This document shows positions 19,149 through 27,878 of a stretch of 64,000 nucleotides of DNA, piece by piece. This DNA comes from JALOKP01 sp963800865. GTDB taxonomy: Bacteria > Acidobacteriota > Polarisedimenticolia > J045. Below the pieces are notes generated by a model that was not told the origin of the DNA, did no database searches, and saw only the letters and a list, made by a program, of their open reading frames with translations. Made by a program: the position numbers and the translations under genes. The first letter of the stretch is position 1. Each line of letters starts with the position of its first letter. Location: contig CAWDCL010000004.1 of NCBI GenBank assembly GCA_963800865.1, positions 682,001-746,000 on the forward strand. Reading direction: 5' to 3'.

Positions 19149-20426
19149 AGGGTTTCCCAGCGGCGGGTCAGGACGCGCGCGATGACGAAGCCGCCGATCC
19201 CGACCGCCAGCAGCAGGGCGACCGGCACGGCCAGCGAGGCCAGTCCCTGGTCGCGCCAGAAGATCCGCGTGTAGCCCTCGAGCGCCCAGGTGTTGGGCGT
19301 GATCCAGCCCAGGTCCTGGATCCACTTCGGCATGAAGAAGCGCGGGACCATGCTGCCGCCGATCGCGGACAGGATCAGGATCCCGATCGTCGAGACCGCG
19401 TGCGCCTGGCGCTGGGTGCGGCTGGCGGCGGTCAGGGCCAGCCCCAGCCCGGCGGCCGCGGCCGCGGCCGCGACGGTGACGACCAGCATAGCCCGCGAGG
19501 TGCCCCGGCAGGTCGACGCCGCGCAGCAACCAGGCGACGACGAAGATCGCGCTGATCTGGACCACCCCCATGAGCACCAGGAACAGGAACTTCGCGCGCA
19601 GCAGCGGCGCCAGTCCGGACGGGCCGGCGAGGATCCGGTCGAGAATCCCCGTCTCCTTTTCCTCGAGCAACTGCGCGGCAGTGCCCGCGGCCGAGAGCAT
19701 CAGGAACATCACCGCGATCGCGCCCGCGTAGTAGGCGATGCTGTTCTGCCCCGCCGAGCGGCCGGTCACCTGCTCGACCTCGACGATCTCGCCGAAGTCG
19801 CTCTCGGGCGCCTCGTTGCTGGCGTCGGCCTCGAGCGCGTCGGCGCGCAGCGACGCGATGCCGCGCTCGAATTTCTCGCGCTGCGCGGGGGTCAGCTCGC
19901 CCAGCTCGTCCTCGAACAGCCCCATCCCGCCGCTCGCCAGCACGTCGGGCATCGCGCCGAAGTAGACCTTCTGCAGCAGCCCCTGGGCGATCTGCGAGGC
20001 GACCGCCTTGGCGCTGTCCTCGACCAGCACCACCGGCGGCCGCGCCGAGGCGCCGAAGACGGCGTCGCCGCTCCCGGCCTCCTTGCGGAGGATCAGCCCG
20101 ACGTCGGCGGTGCCGTTGCGCACCAGCGCGCGCACGAGGTCGCCCGTCAGCGCGGGGAGGGCGGCGCCCGCGGCGATCCGCTTGCCGTCGCCGCCGACCG
20201 CGTCCAGCGCCGGCTCGCGCGCCAGCGCGCGGGCAAGCCGCCCGGTGGCCTCCGTGCCCCCCTCGTCGGCGATCGCCACGCGGACCGACGGCGCGTCGCC
20301 CGAGTGCCCGCCGAAGATCGACGCGAAGACCAGGAAGAACGCCACCGGCAGCAGGAAGGTCAGCGCCAGCGAGCCCTTGTCGCGCAGCAGCGAGAGCAGC
20401 ATCGAGCGCAGGACCGCGAGCGTCAT
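19145..20426 (-). CDS. ABC-2 type exporter permease (one frameshift)
   Basis: Starts at ATG 20426, overlapping the ATPase stop by four bases (ATGA). It has one N-terminal membrane helix (GSLALTFLLPVAFFLVFASIFGG), then a large extracytoplasmic loop of about 190 residues, then a cluster of helices beginning NSIAYYAGAIAVMFLMLS. The ABC2 signature LLEEKETGILDRILAGPSG lies between helices. The frame slips near 19490 after AWLLRGVDLPGHLAGYAG, and the remaining helices continue in another frame to the stop. With one base corrected, length is about 426 residues, normal for YhhJ/YbhS-type permeases. It forms an exporter with the ATPase; cargo is unknown. Confidence 0.85.
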
Positions 20427-21373
20427 TCGACCAGCTCCTTGCCGGTGACGTGGAAGTAGACGCCGTAGAGCGACGGCTCGCGGACCGACAGCTCCGCCGC
20501 GGACAGGCCGGCCTCGGCGAGGCGCCGGCCCGCGGCCAGGGCGTCGGCCATGTCGCCGGCGACGACGCCGGTCAGGCGCGAGGGATCGGCGGGATCGGGC
20601 ACCAGGCCGAGCTGCTGGAGCACCGCGCGCTGCGCCTCGCCGGACGGCGGCATCGCCAGCCGCACGACGATCTCGCGGGCGTGGCCCAGCGTCGCGGCGA
20701 TCAGCTGGGACAGCGTCCCCTCCGCGCGCAGCACCCCGTCGTCGAGGATCCCGATCCGGTCGGCGAGCAGCGCCGCCTGGTCCAGGTCGTGCGTCGTGAG
20801 CAGGATCGCCATCCCGCGCGCCCGCAGCGACGCGAGCATCTCGTGGATCCGCTCGCGGGCCTGCGGATCGACGCCGACGGTCGGCTCGTCGAGGAGCAGC
20901 AGCGCCGGCTCGTGCAGCACGCCGGCGGCGATGTTGACGCGCCGCCGCATGCCGCCGGAGAGGGTCGACACGCGGCTCGTCGCGCGATCGGCGAGCCCGA
21001 TCCAGTCGAGCGCCTCGCGGGCGCGGCGACGGGCCTCGACGGCCGAAAGCCCGGCGAGCTGGCCGAGGATCTCGAGGTTCTCGAGCGGCGTCAGGTCGGG
21101 GTAGAGCGCGATCTCCTGCGGCACGAGGCCCAGGCGCCGGCGGGCCCCGGGGTCGACGGCGGGGTCGGCGCCGCCGAGCCGGACGCTCCCGGCGTCGAGC
21201 CGGACGCGGCCGCAGATCGCGCGGATCAGGGTCGTCTTGCCGGCGCCGTTGCGGCCGACGAGGGCGTAGATCTCGCCGGGCCGGAGCGCGAGCCCGACAC
21301 CAGCCAGCGCCTGCCGCGGGCCGAAGGCGCGGCGGGCGTTCTCGACGACGAGCACGGGGGTGTCGGTCGGCAC
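20423..21373 (-). CDS. ABC exporter ATPase
   Basis: 316 residues. Walker A GRNGAGKTT, signature LSGGMRRR, Walker B LLLLDEPTVGVD and switch His in TTHDLDQ are all intact. A C-terminal domain of about 80 residues (after ILDDGVLRAEGTL) follows, typical of CcmA/YbhF-type drug or lipid exporters. It is translationally coupled to the permease gene. The pair resembles multidrug or polysaccharide ABC-2 exporters; no membrane-fusion protein gene is adjacent, so whether this is a complete pump is open. Confidence 0.92.
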   Translation of the reverse strand: MPTDTPVLVVENARRAFGPRQALAGVGLALRPGEIYALVGRNGAGKTTLIRAICGRVRLDAGSVRLGGADPAVDPGARRRLGLVPQEIALYPDLTPLENLEILGQLAGLSAVEARRRAREALDWIGLADRATSRVSTLSGGMRRRVNIAAGVLHEPALLLLDEPTVGVDPQARERIHEMLASLRARGMAILLTTHDLDQAALLADRIGILDDGVLRAEGTLSQLIAATLGHAREIVVRLAMPPSGEAQRAVLQQLGLVPDPADPSRLTGVVAGDMADALAAGRRLAEAGLSAAELSVREPSLYGVYFHVTGKELVE

Positions 21374-21403
21374 CCGACGATTCTAAGCGCGCGCGGGGTC
21401 CGG

Positions 21404-21823
21404 TCAGGCGACCGGTCGCATCACGAAAACGGCCACCAGCGCCCCCAGGAAGGCCAGCCCGGCCACGACGTGGATCAGCAGCGGCGGGCCGGGGCTCCCC
21501 GCGACCTCGCGGTACTTCGACTGGAGCGCGACCAGGCACAGGTCGAGCACGATCAGCAGGAACACGAAGGTCAGCTTGGCGTGCATCCAGGGCTGCGAGA
21601 AGTAGGCGGTGTGGAGCATCAGCAGCACGAGGCCGCCGGCCAGCGTGACGATCATCCCGGGCAGGCCGAAGCCGAGGTGGACCCGGCGCATCGCGCCGAG
21701 GATCGGCCCCTGGGACTCGCGCGGCAGCTTCGTCACCTGGCGCAACTGGAGCGAAACGATCAGCAGCGCGCCGATCCACATCACGATCCCGAACAGGTGG
21801 ATCACCTTGAGGAATCCTTCCAT
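21404..21823 (-). CDS. CopD/HemJ-like four-helix membrane protein
   Basis: 139 residues from ATG 21823 (a longer open frame to 21892 has no hydrophobic or ribosome-site support). Segments are LKVIHLFGIVMWIGALLIVSL (His in helix 1), GMIVTLAGGLVLLML, PWMHAKLTFVFLLIVLDLCLV and LIHVVAGLAFLGALVAVFVM. The pattern of His in helix 1 and WxHAKL before helix 3 is shared by HemJ-type protoporphyrinogen oxidases and the CopD/DUF2269 superfamily, where these residues bind heme or copper. I cannot decide between them. It lies 30 bases upstream of the ABC operon on the same strand. Confidence 0.65.
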   Translation of the reverse strand: MEGFLKVIHLFGIVMWIGALLIVSLQLRQVTKLPRESQGPILGAMRRVHLGFGLPGMIVTLAGGLVLLMLHTAYFSQPWMHAKLTFVFLLIVLDLCLVALQSKYREVAGSPGPPLLIHVVAGLAFLGALVAVFVMRPVA

Positions 21824-21982
21824 CGTGTTCTCCAGGCCTCGGCCCCCGAAGGGGCGGGGGCCGGATTCTATGCCGCCGGAGGCGCGCGTCACACCCCAGG
21901 GGGGCCGGGGGCCGCGCCTGCGGCCGGGCCTCGCTCGGTCGTGACGGCCCTGGCGTCCCGTGCCGGTCCTGACGGGGCTGCC

Positions 21983-22771
21983 TCAAGAGCGAGCCATTCC
22001 ACCCATGACCAGGGCCATCACCCGGACGCGTGCCCATCGGGGCAGCAGCGCGAGCGACCATCCGAGCAGCTTGGACAGCCACCCCGGTCGGACCGTGCCG
22101 CGCCGCCCGAGGGCGTCGAGCGTGGCCTGGGCGACGGCTCGCGGGGTCTGGGCCAGGCCCATTCTCATGTCAGCGCGTTCGGCGAACCCGCTGTGGACCG
22201 GCCCTGGCGCCGAGGCGACGACGTCGACGCCGAGCGGCTCGAGCTCCGCGCGCAGCCCCTCCGCCAACGACTGCACGTAGGCCTTGGTGGCCGCGTAGTT
22301 CGCGGCGCGCGGCACGCCCTGGAAGGCGACCACGGAGCTCATGAGGACGATGCCGCCCCGACCCCGACGGCTGAACCGGGCGCCGAAGTGATGCGCGAGC
22401 GCCGCGACTGCGCGGCAGTTCACGTCGATCATCTCGAGCTCGTCCTGGACCTGCGAGTCGACGAACCGGCCCGAGGTGCCAAAGCCCGCCGCCGCCACGA
22501 GCAGTCCGACATCGAGATCGGCCGTGAGCCTGGCGATCGAATCGACCGCCTCGGGTCTGGCGAGGTCGGCGGGAAGGACCGCAACGTCCACGCCGAAGCT
22601 CGAGCGCAGCTCGCCGGCCAGCTGCTCGAGGACGTCCGCACGCCTTGCGACCAGGACCAGGTTCAGGCCCGCCTCGGCCAGCCGCCTGGCGAACTCGCGG
22701 CCGATGCCGTCGGACGCTCCGGTCACCAGCGCACACGGGCCGTACTTCTCTGCAAACCGCTTTCGGAGCAT
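21983..22771 (-). CDS. Short-chain dehydrogenase/reductase (SDR)
   Basis: 262 residues from ATG 22771 with GGAGG ten bases upstream. It has the NADP-binding motif TGASDGIG, an RR after strand 2 (LVARRADVLEQL) favouring NADPH, a catalytic Ser in MSSVVAFQG and YAATK (Tyr/Lys). It resembles the DltE/YqjQ and 17-beta-hydroxysteroid dehydrogenase-like SDR subgroup that acts on lipid-like carbonyls. It is transcribed divergently from an HxlR regulator across a shared region with a large inverted repeat, so it is the likely regulated gene. Confidence 0.9.
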   Translation of the reverse strand: MLRKRFAEKYGPCALVTGASDGIGREFARRLAEAGLNLVLVARRADVLEQLAGELRSSFGVDVAVLPADLARPEAVDSIARLTADLDVGLLVAAAGFGTSGRFVDSQVQDELEMIDVNCRAVAALAHHFGARFSRRGRGGIVLMSSVVAFQGVPRAANYAATKAYVQSLAEGLRAELEPLGVDVVASAPGPVHSGFAERADMRMGLAQTPRAVAQATLDALGRRGTVRPGWLSKLLGWSLALLPRWARVRVMALVMGGMARS

Positions 22772-22833
22772 GGGTCGTCTGCCTCCGCTTTGCATCCGCT
22801 GGTCGGGTCACCGGGGTGCCCCCCGGAAGACTA

Positions 22834-22884
22834 CAGTTGCATGATGATACTGACGATACACCATTGCGTTTCATCATGCAACTG
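22834..22884. promoter_or_regulatory. Putative HxlR operator in the SDR/hxlR divergent promoter region
   Basis: Perfect 14-bp inverted repeat: CAGTTGCATGATGA (22834-22847) and TCATCATGCAACTG (22871-22884), 37 bases centre to centre. It sits in the AT-rich gap between the SDR start (22771) and the hxlR start (22899). The second arm ends 14 bases before hxlR. Dimeric HxlR proteins bind inverted repeats near their own promoters, so this is the best operator candidate in the window. Confidence 0.7.
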
Positions 22885-22898
22885 ACTAAGCTCGCGGC

Positions 22899-23426
22899 AT
22901 GGAACGGACTTCGTTCGGTGACGCGCCCTGCGCGATCGCCCGCTCATTGGACGTGCTCGGCGACTGGTGGACGCCTCTCATCATCCGGGAGTGCCTGTAC
23001 GGGGTTCACCGCTTCGGTGAGCTGCAACGGTGGCTGGGCATCGGCCGGAACATCCTCACGCGCAGGCTCGCCCTGCTGGTCGAGCAGGGCCTGCTCGAGA
23101 AGCGCCAGTACCAGGACCGCCCCGCGCGCTTCGAGTATCTGCTCACGGACAAGGGATACGACGCCGCCAAGGTGCTCGTGGCCCTGATGGCCTTCGGCGA
23201 GGCGTGGTCCTTCGGTCGGGAGAACGAGCCCGTCAGGCTCTTCAGCCGCGAGACCGGCCGGCGAGTCCGGCCGGCGCTGGTCGACGCCGAGTCCGGCGAC
23301 CCGATCGACGTTCGACGGCTCTACGCCGGGCCGGGCCCCTCTTTCCCGCGCGCCGAGCGAGTTCGACGGGAGCGATTCGCCGAGTACTACCAGCGGCGTG
23401 AGGGGCCGGGCCCGGATCGTTCCTGA
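22899..23426 (+). CDS. HxlR family winged-helix transcriptional regulator
   Basis: 175 residues. The HxlR winged-helix core has the classic lines: PCAIARSLDVLGDWWTPLIIRECLYGVHRFGELQRWL, the recognition helix IGRNILTRRLALLVEQGLLEK, then a wing (QDRPARFEYLLTDKGYD). A C-terminal extension (about 120-175) includes a zinc-ribbon-less tail ending ERFAEYYQRR. Members often sense aldehydes, quinones or disulfide stress. It likely controls itself and the divergent SDR gene through the perfect inverted repeat between them. Confidence 0.93.
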   Translation: MERTSFGDAPCAIARSLDVLGDWWTPLIIRECLYGVHRFGELQRWLGIGRNILTRRLALLVEQGLLEKRQYQDRPARFEYLLTDKGYDAAKVLVALMAFGEAWSFGRENEPVRLFSRETGRRVRPALVDAESGDPIDVRRLYAGPGPSFPRAERVRRERFAEYYQRREGPGPDRS

Positions 23427-23464
23427 AGGCCCTAGAATCCTCGATCTCCCCCCACGGAGGCCCG

Positions 23465-24494
23465 ATGGCGGACCCCGTCCTGCTGCTCACCGACCCGGCG
23501 ATGCTGGCCCACGACCCGGGCCCCGGGCACCCGGAGCGTCCGGCCCGGCTCGAGGCCGCGTTGGCGGCCCTGCGCGCGCAGCCGGTCGCCGGGACCGATT
23601 GGCGGGCGCCGGGACCGGCAACGCGCGAGCAGGTCGCCCGCGTCCACGATCCGATGTACGTCGACGCGGTCGACGCGCTGCGCGGCCAGTACGCGGTACT
23701 CGACGGCGACACCTTCACGTCGCCCCGCACGGTCGAGGCGGCGTGGCTGGCCGCGGGTGCGGCGATCGAGGCGGTGGAGGCCGTCGTCCGCGGGGAGGCG
23801 CGGCGCGCCTTCGCGCTGGTCCGTCCGCCGGGCCACCACGCGGAGCGGGACCACGCGATGGGCTTCTGCTTCTTCAACAACATCGCGATCGCGGCCGCGC
23901 ACGCGCGGGAGTCGCTCGGCTGCGAGCGCGTGCTGATCGTCGACTGGGACGTGCACCACGGCAACGGCACGCAGCATACGTTCGAGGAGCGGCGCGACGT
24001 GCTGGTCTTCAACACCCACCAGTTCCCGCTCTATCCCGGGACGGGCGGCGCGCCGGAGACCGGGCGCGGGGAAGGGGACGGATTCACCGTCAACGTCCCG
24101 TTGCCGCGCGGGTCAGGTGACGCCGACTACGCGGCCGTCTACGAGCAGCTGCTGATCCCGATCGCGGAGGCCTACCGGCCGGACCTCGTGCTCGTCTCGG
24201 CCGGCTTCGACGCGCATCGCGACGATCCGCTGTCGGACATGGCCGTGACCGAGGAGAGGGTTCGCGCACCTGTGCGGGGTGGTGCGCGAGATCGCCGATG
24301 GGTGCGCAGAGGGGCGGCTGGTGCTCCTGCTCGAAGGGGGCTACGACCTGGCGGCGCTTGCACGCAGCGTGCGCGCGTGCGTTGCCGTCCTCGCCGGCGA
24401 GGACCCGCCGGAGGTGCGCGGAGCCCCGGGCTCGGCTGCAGCCGAGGCCCTGCACCGCGCCCGCGTCATCCAGAGCCGCCACTGGCCGGTGTGA
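23465..24494 (+). CDS. Histone deacetylase family (acetoin utilization/APAH-like) hydrolase, one frameshift
   Basis: The N-terminal motif HDPGPGHPERPARL, the catalytic pair RPPGHHAERDHAMGFCFFNN and the zinc-site DWDVHHGNGTQ are all present, along with SAGFDAHRDDPL, which supplies the second zinc Asp. The frame breaks near 24262 (one extra base). The product continues in the next frame with REIADGCAEGRLVLLLEGGYDLAALARSV, the expected C-terminal GGY motif. Corrected length is about 342 residues, normal for bacterial class II HDAC-like enzymes, which deacetylate lysines or polyamines. It converges on the WG-repeat gene across a palindrome array. Confidence 0.9.
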
Positions 24495-24539
24495 GGCAGC
24501 GCGTCGCAAGCCGTTTGTGAATCGTGCCATGCGCATCCC

Positions 24540-24838
24540 GTGGGGGCCGGCCTCCGTGCCGGCCCGAAAGACGCGCATCGCGAATGCGGGCCGGCACAGA
24601 GGCCGGCCCCTACGGCCGGGCCGAGGACGGATCGCGCGCGGCGGGCCGGCACAGAGGCCGGCCCCTACGGCCGGGCCGAGGACGGATCGCGCGCGGCGGG
24701 CCGGCACAGAGGCCGGCCCCTACGGCCGGGCCGAGGACGGATCGCGCGCGGCGGGCCGGCACAGAGGCCGGCCCCTACGGACGGGCCGCCACGGAGGGCG
24801 GCCCCTACGGCCGGGCCGGCACAGAGGCCGGCCCCTAC
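24540..24838. repeat. REP-like palindrome array with a 55-bp tandem unit
   Basis: One forward copy opens the array (24540-24566; head mutated to GTGG). Inverted copies then start at 24588, 24643, 24698 and 24753, a strict 55-bp period with spacer GGCCGGGCCGAGGACGGATC plus GCGCGCGGC. They are followed by one GGGCCGCC-type copy and a last GGGCCGGC-type copy ending in CCCCTAC at 24838. The final copy's head provides the stop codon of the WG-repeat gene. The array fills the convergent gap after the deacetylase. Confidence 0.93.
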
Positions 24839-25812
24839 TTGGTGGGGTTCCAGATGAACTTGCCGCTCTTGTCGACGTAGCCCCACGTGCCACGGCCCAG
24901 CTTCACGCGCGCGAGTCCGTTCTCGAACGGCTGCGCCTCGTCGAACTGGGGGTTGATCGCGATCTTGCCCGCCTTGTCGACGTAGCCGTAGCGGTCGTCC
25001 AGCTCGAACCAGGCCAGCCCGTCGTGGAAGTCGCCCGCGCTCTCGAACTGCGGGTTGATCGCGATCTTGCCGGTCTTGTCGAGGTAGCCGTCGCGCCCAC
25101 CGAGGCGGAAGCGCGCCAGCCCGTCCGAGTAGGGACCGACGTCGTCGTAGTTGGCGTCGATCTTGAACGCCCCCTTGCCGTCGACGAACCCCTTGCGCTC
25201 GCCCAGGCGCACGAACGCGAGCCCCTCGGAGAAATCGGCCGCGCGCTCGAACTGGGGGTTGATCGCGATCTTCCCCTTGGTGTCCACGAAGCCCCACAGG
25301 TCGCCCAGCTTGACGCGCGCCAGCCCCTCGCGAAAGTCGCCCGCGTCGTCGAACTGCGGGTTGATCGCGAACTTCCCGTTGCTGTCGACGAAGCCCCAGC
25401 GGCCGCCCGTCTTGACGCGCGCCCGCTCCTCCGTGAAGTCGCCCGCGTCGTCGAACTGCGGGTTGATCAGGATCTTCCCGTCGCGATCGATGAATCCCCA
25501 GCGGTCGTCCATCCGGACCGCCGCCAGCCCCTCCTTGAACTCGTGGCCGCGCTCGAACTGCGGGTTGACGACGATCTTGCCGGCCGTGTCGATGTAGCCG
25601 GCGCGCCGGCCGAGCACGATCCGGGCCCGCCCCTCGGAGAACGGCCCCGCCTCTTCGAACTGGGGATTGATCACGATCTTGCCGGCCTGGTCGACGTAGC
25701 CGATCCGCTCGCCCTGCGTCACCGGGAAGAGCGCCGGAGGCCCCGCGGCCAGGGCCGCGGCGACCGTCAGAACCGCGAAGAGCAAGCAAACGACGAGCCG
25801 ATGCCTTGTCAT
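24835..25812 (-). CDS. Exported WG-repeat protein
   Basis: 325 residues from ATG 25812 (MTRHRLVVCLLFAV signal peptide). The mature protein is almost entirely WG (KWG) repeats of about 35-36 residues. Each has the core GFVDxxGKIxINPQFDxAGDFxEGLARVKLG. Eight clear copies are visible, starting at GYVDQAGKIVINPQF, plus a ninth truncated at the C-terminus (GYVDKSGKFIWNPTK). WG repeats form beta-rich propeller-like or solenoid binding surfaces, and the function is unknown. Neighbouring repeats are highly alike, a sign of recent internal duplication. The TAG stop is inside a palindromic repeat. Confidence 0.9.
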   Translation of the reverse strand: MTRHRLVVCLLFAVLTVAAALAAGPPALFPVTQGERIGYVDQAGKIVINPQFEEAGPFSEGRARIVLGRRAGYIDTAGKIVVNPQFERGHEFKEGLAAVRMDDRWGFIDRDGKILINPQFDDAGDFTEERARVKTGGRWGFVDSNGKFAINPQFDDAGDFREGLARVKLGDLWGFVDTKGKIAINPQFERAADFSEGLAFVRLGERKGFVDGKGAFKIDANYDDVGPYSDGLARFRLGGRDGYLDKTGKIAINPQFESAGDFHDGLAWFELDDRYGYVDKAGKIAINPQFDEAQPFENGLARVKLGRGTWGYVDKSGKFIWNPTK

Positions 25813-25954
25813 GGTCCGTCCTCCCGCCTCGATCCGGCCCGATGCTAGCAGAACCGCGGGAGGGCGGCGGCGCGGCCGCCCTTCCCAAACCGGGCCCGGA
25901 GGCCGATGATGAACCCGCCGGACTCCCGCCCGCCCGGCCGCGAGTCGATCCCCC

Positions 25955-27838
25955 ATGAACGACACCTGGCTCGAGCGGTTGCGCCGCGACCATCCGGACA
26001 AGCTGCGCCCGCTCGACGAGATCTTCGCCCGGATCCGCCGCGGGCAGCGAATCTTCATCGGCACCGGCTGCGGCGAGCCGCAGTTCCTGGCGCGCTCGCT
26101 GGCCGAGTACGCCCAGGCGCACCCGAAGGCGATCTTCGACGCCGAGCTGTACCACGTCTGGACGCTGGGCGTGGCGCCGCTGGTCCAGGAGGCGCTCGAG
26201 CCCCACTTCCGGCTGAACGCCTTCTTCGTCGGCGACGGCGCGCGCGACGCGGTCAACCGCGGCCTTGCGGACTACACGCCGGTCTTCCTCTCGCAGGTGC
26301 CGGACCTCTTCCGGCGCGGACTCGTCCCCGTCGACGTCGCGCTGATCCAGACCACGCCGCCCGACGAGCACGGCTACGTCAACCTCGGGATTTCCGTGGA
26401 CATCGTGCGCGCCGCGGTGGAGTCCGCCGCGTTCGTCGTCGCCCAGGTCAATCGGAACATGCCGTGGCTGGACGGCGACGGCTCGATTCCGCTGTCGATG
26501 ATCGACGCCGTCGTGCCCCACGACGAGCCGTTGCTCGAGTTCGACCAGACCGTGCCGGACGAGGTCGCCGACCGGATCGGCCGCTTCGTCGCGCGGATCG
26601 TGCAGGACGGCGACACGCTCCAGGTCGGCTACGGGGCCACTCCCAACGCGATCCTCGAGCACCTCCGGGACCACCGGCACCTCGGGATCCACTCCGAGCT
26701 GATCGGCGACGGCGTGGTCGCGCTGATGCAGTCGGGCGCGATCGACAACAGCCGCAAGTCGGTCGACCGTGGCCGGGCGGTCGGGAGCTTCGTGATGGGC
26801 CGGCGGGAGACCTACGCCTACCTCGACCGCCATCCCGCGGTCTCGCTGCGGACGATCGACTACACCAACGATCCGCTGGTGATCGCGCGCCAGCGCAACA
26901 TGACGGCGATCAACGCCGCGCTGCAGATCGACCTGACCGGCCAGGCCACGGCGGAGTCGCTGGGACGGCGCTTCTTCAGCGGAGTCGGCGGCCAGGCCGA
27001 CTTCGCGCGGGGGGCGGTGCTGGCCCCAGGCGGGAAGACGATCCTGGCGCTGCAGTCGACCGCGCGCGGCGGCACGGTGTCGCGGATCGTGTCGGCGCTG
27101 GCCGAGGGGACCGGCGTCACGGCGCACCGGGGGGACGTCCACTACGTGGTCACGGAGTACGGGATCGCCCACCTGCACGGCAAGAACGTGCGCGAGCGGG
27201 CGATGGACCTGATCGCGATCGCCCACCCCGACTTCCGCGGCGCGCTGGTCGAGATGGCGCGCGAGCGCCACCTCGTCTACAGCGACCAGGTCTTCGTGCC
27301 CGGGAAGGCCGGCGAGTACGCCGAGCACCTCGAGGCCTACCGCACGACCAAGACCGGCCTGCCGATCCTGCTGCGCCCGGTCAAGCTCAGCGACGAGGCC
27401 CTGATCGAGGACTTCTTCCGCGCGCTGTCCGACCGCAGCCTCGAGATGCGTTACGTCGGCCGGCAGCTGTCGGTCCCGCACGCCCGCCGGCAGCAGTTGG
27501 TCGGGATCGACACCACAAAGGAGATGGTCATCCTCGCGGTCGTGCCGGAGGAGGAGCGGGAGAAGGTCGTGGGCCTCGGCGAGTACTACCTGGACGAGGC
27601 CAAGCACGCGGCCGAGGTCGCCTTCGCGGTGCGGGACGACCACCAGGGCCGGGGCATCGGGACGGAGCTGATCCACTACCTGATCTTCCTCGCCAAGCGG
27701 CAGGGGCTGCACGGCTTCACGGCCGAGGTGCGGCGCGACAACGAGCCGATGCTCCACCTGTTCCGCAAGATGAACTTCGACATCGAGACCCGCCGCGACG
27801 AGCTGGTCTTCGACCTGACGATGACCTTCCGCGAGTGA
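25955..27838 (+). CDS. Acetyl-CoA hydrolase/CoA-transferase with C-terminal GNAT domain
   Basis: 627 residues. Residues 1 to about 430 form a class I CoA-transferase of the acetyl-CoA hydrolase/4-hydroxybutyrate CoA-transferase type: GQRIFIGTGCGEPQ, the active-site glutamate in LGIHSELIGDGVV, FFSGVGGQADFARGA and HYVVTEYGIAHLHGKNVRERA. From about 450 a GNAT domain begins (LPILLRPVKLSDEALIEDFFRALSD) with acetyl-CoA loop VRDDHQGRGIGTELI. This fused architecture is known in bacteria; the acetyltransferase may modify acyl-CoA enzymes or lysines in response to CoA state, which is inference. The frame is intact. Confidence 0.92.
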   Translation: MNDTWLERLRRDHPDKLRPLDEIFARIRRGQRIFIGTGCGEPQFLARSLAEYAQAHPKAIFDAELYHVWTLGVAPLVQEALEPHFRLNAFFVGDGARDAVNRGLADYTPVFLSQVPDLFRRGLVPVDVALIQTTPPDEHGYVNLGISVDIVRAAVESAAFVVAQVNRNMPWLDGDGSIPLSMIDAVVPHDEPLLEFDQTVPDEVADRIGRFVARIVQDGDTLQVGYGATPNAILEHLRDHRHLGIHSELIGDGVVALMQSGAIDNSRKSVDRGRAVGSFVMGRRETYAYLDRHPAVSLRTIDYTNDPLVIARQRNMTAINAALQIDLTGQATAESLGRRFFSGVGGQADFARGAVLAPGGKTILALQSTARGGTVSRIVSALAEGTGVTAHRGDVHYVVTEYGIAHLHGKNVRERAMDLIAIAHPDFRGALVEMARERHLVYSDQVFVPGKAGEYAEHLEAYRTTKTGLPILLRPVKLSDEALIEDFFRALSDRSLEMRYVGRQLSVPHARRQQLVGIDTTKEMVILAVVPEEEREKVVGLGEYYLDEAKHAAEVAFAVRDDHQGRGIGTELIHYLIFLAKRQGLHGFTAEVRRDNEPMLHLFRKMNFDIETRRDELVFDLTMTFRE

Positions 27839-27878
27839 TATCGTCCCCGCGCCCAGGGACCGAAAGGAGGCCGGGACC

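Noticed and set aside
24665..27757. A 1030-residue minus-strand open frame
   Set aside because: It crosses the REP array and lies opposite the acetyl-CoA hydrolase and WG genes; only its overlap with the WG gene frame is meaningful, and that is annotated separately.
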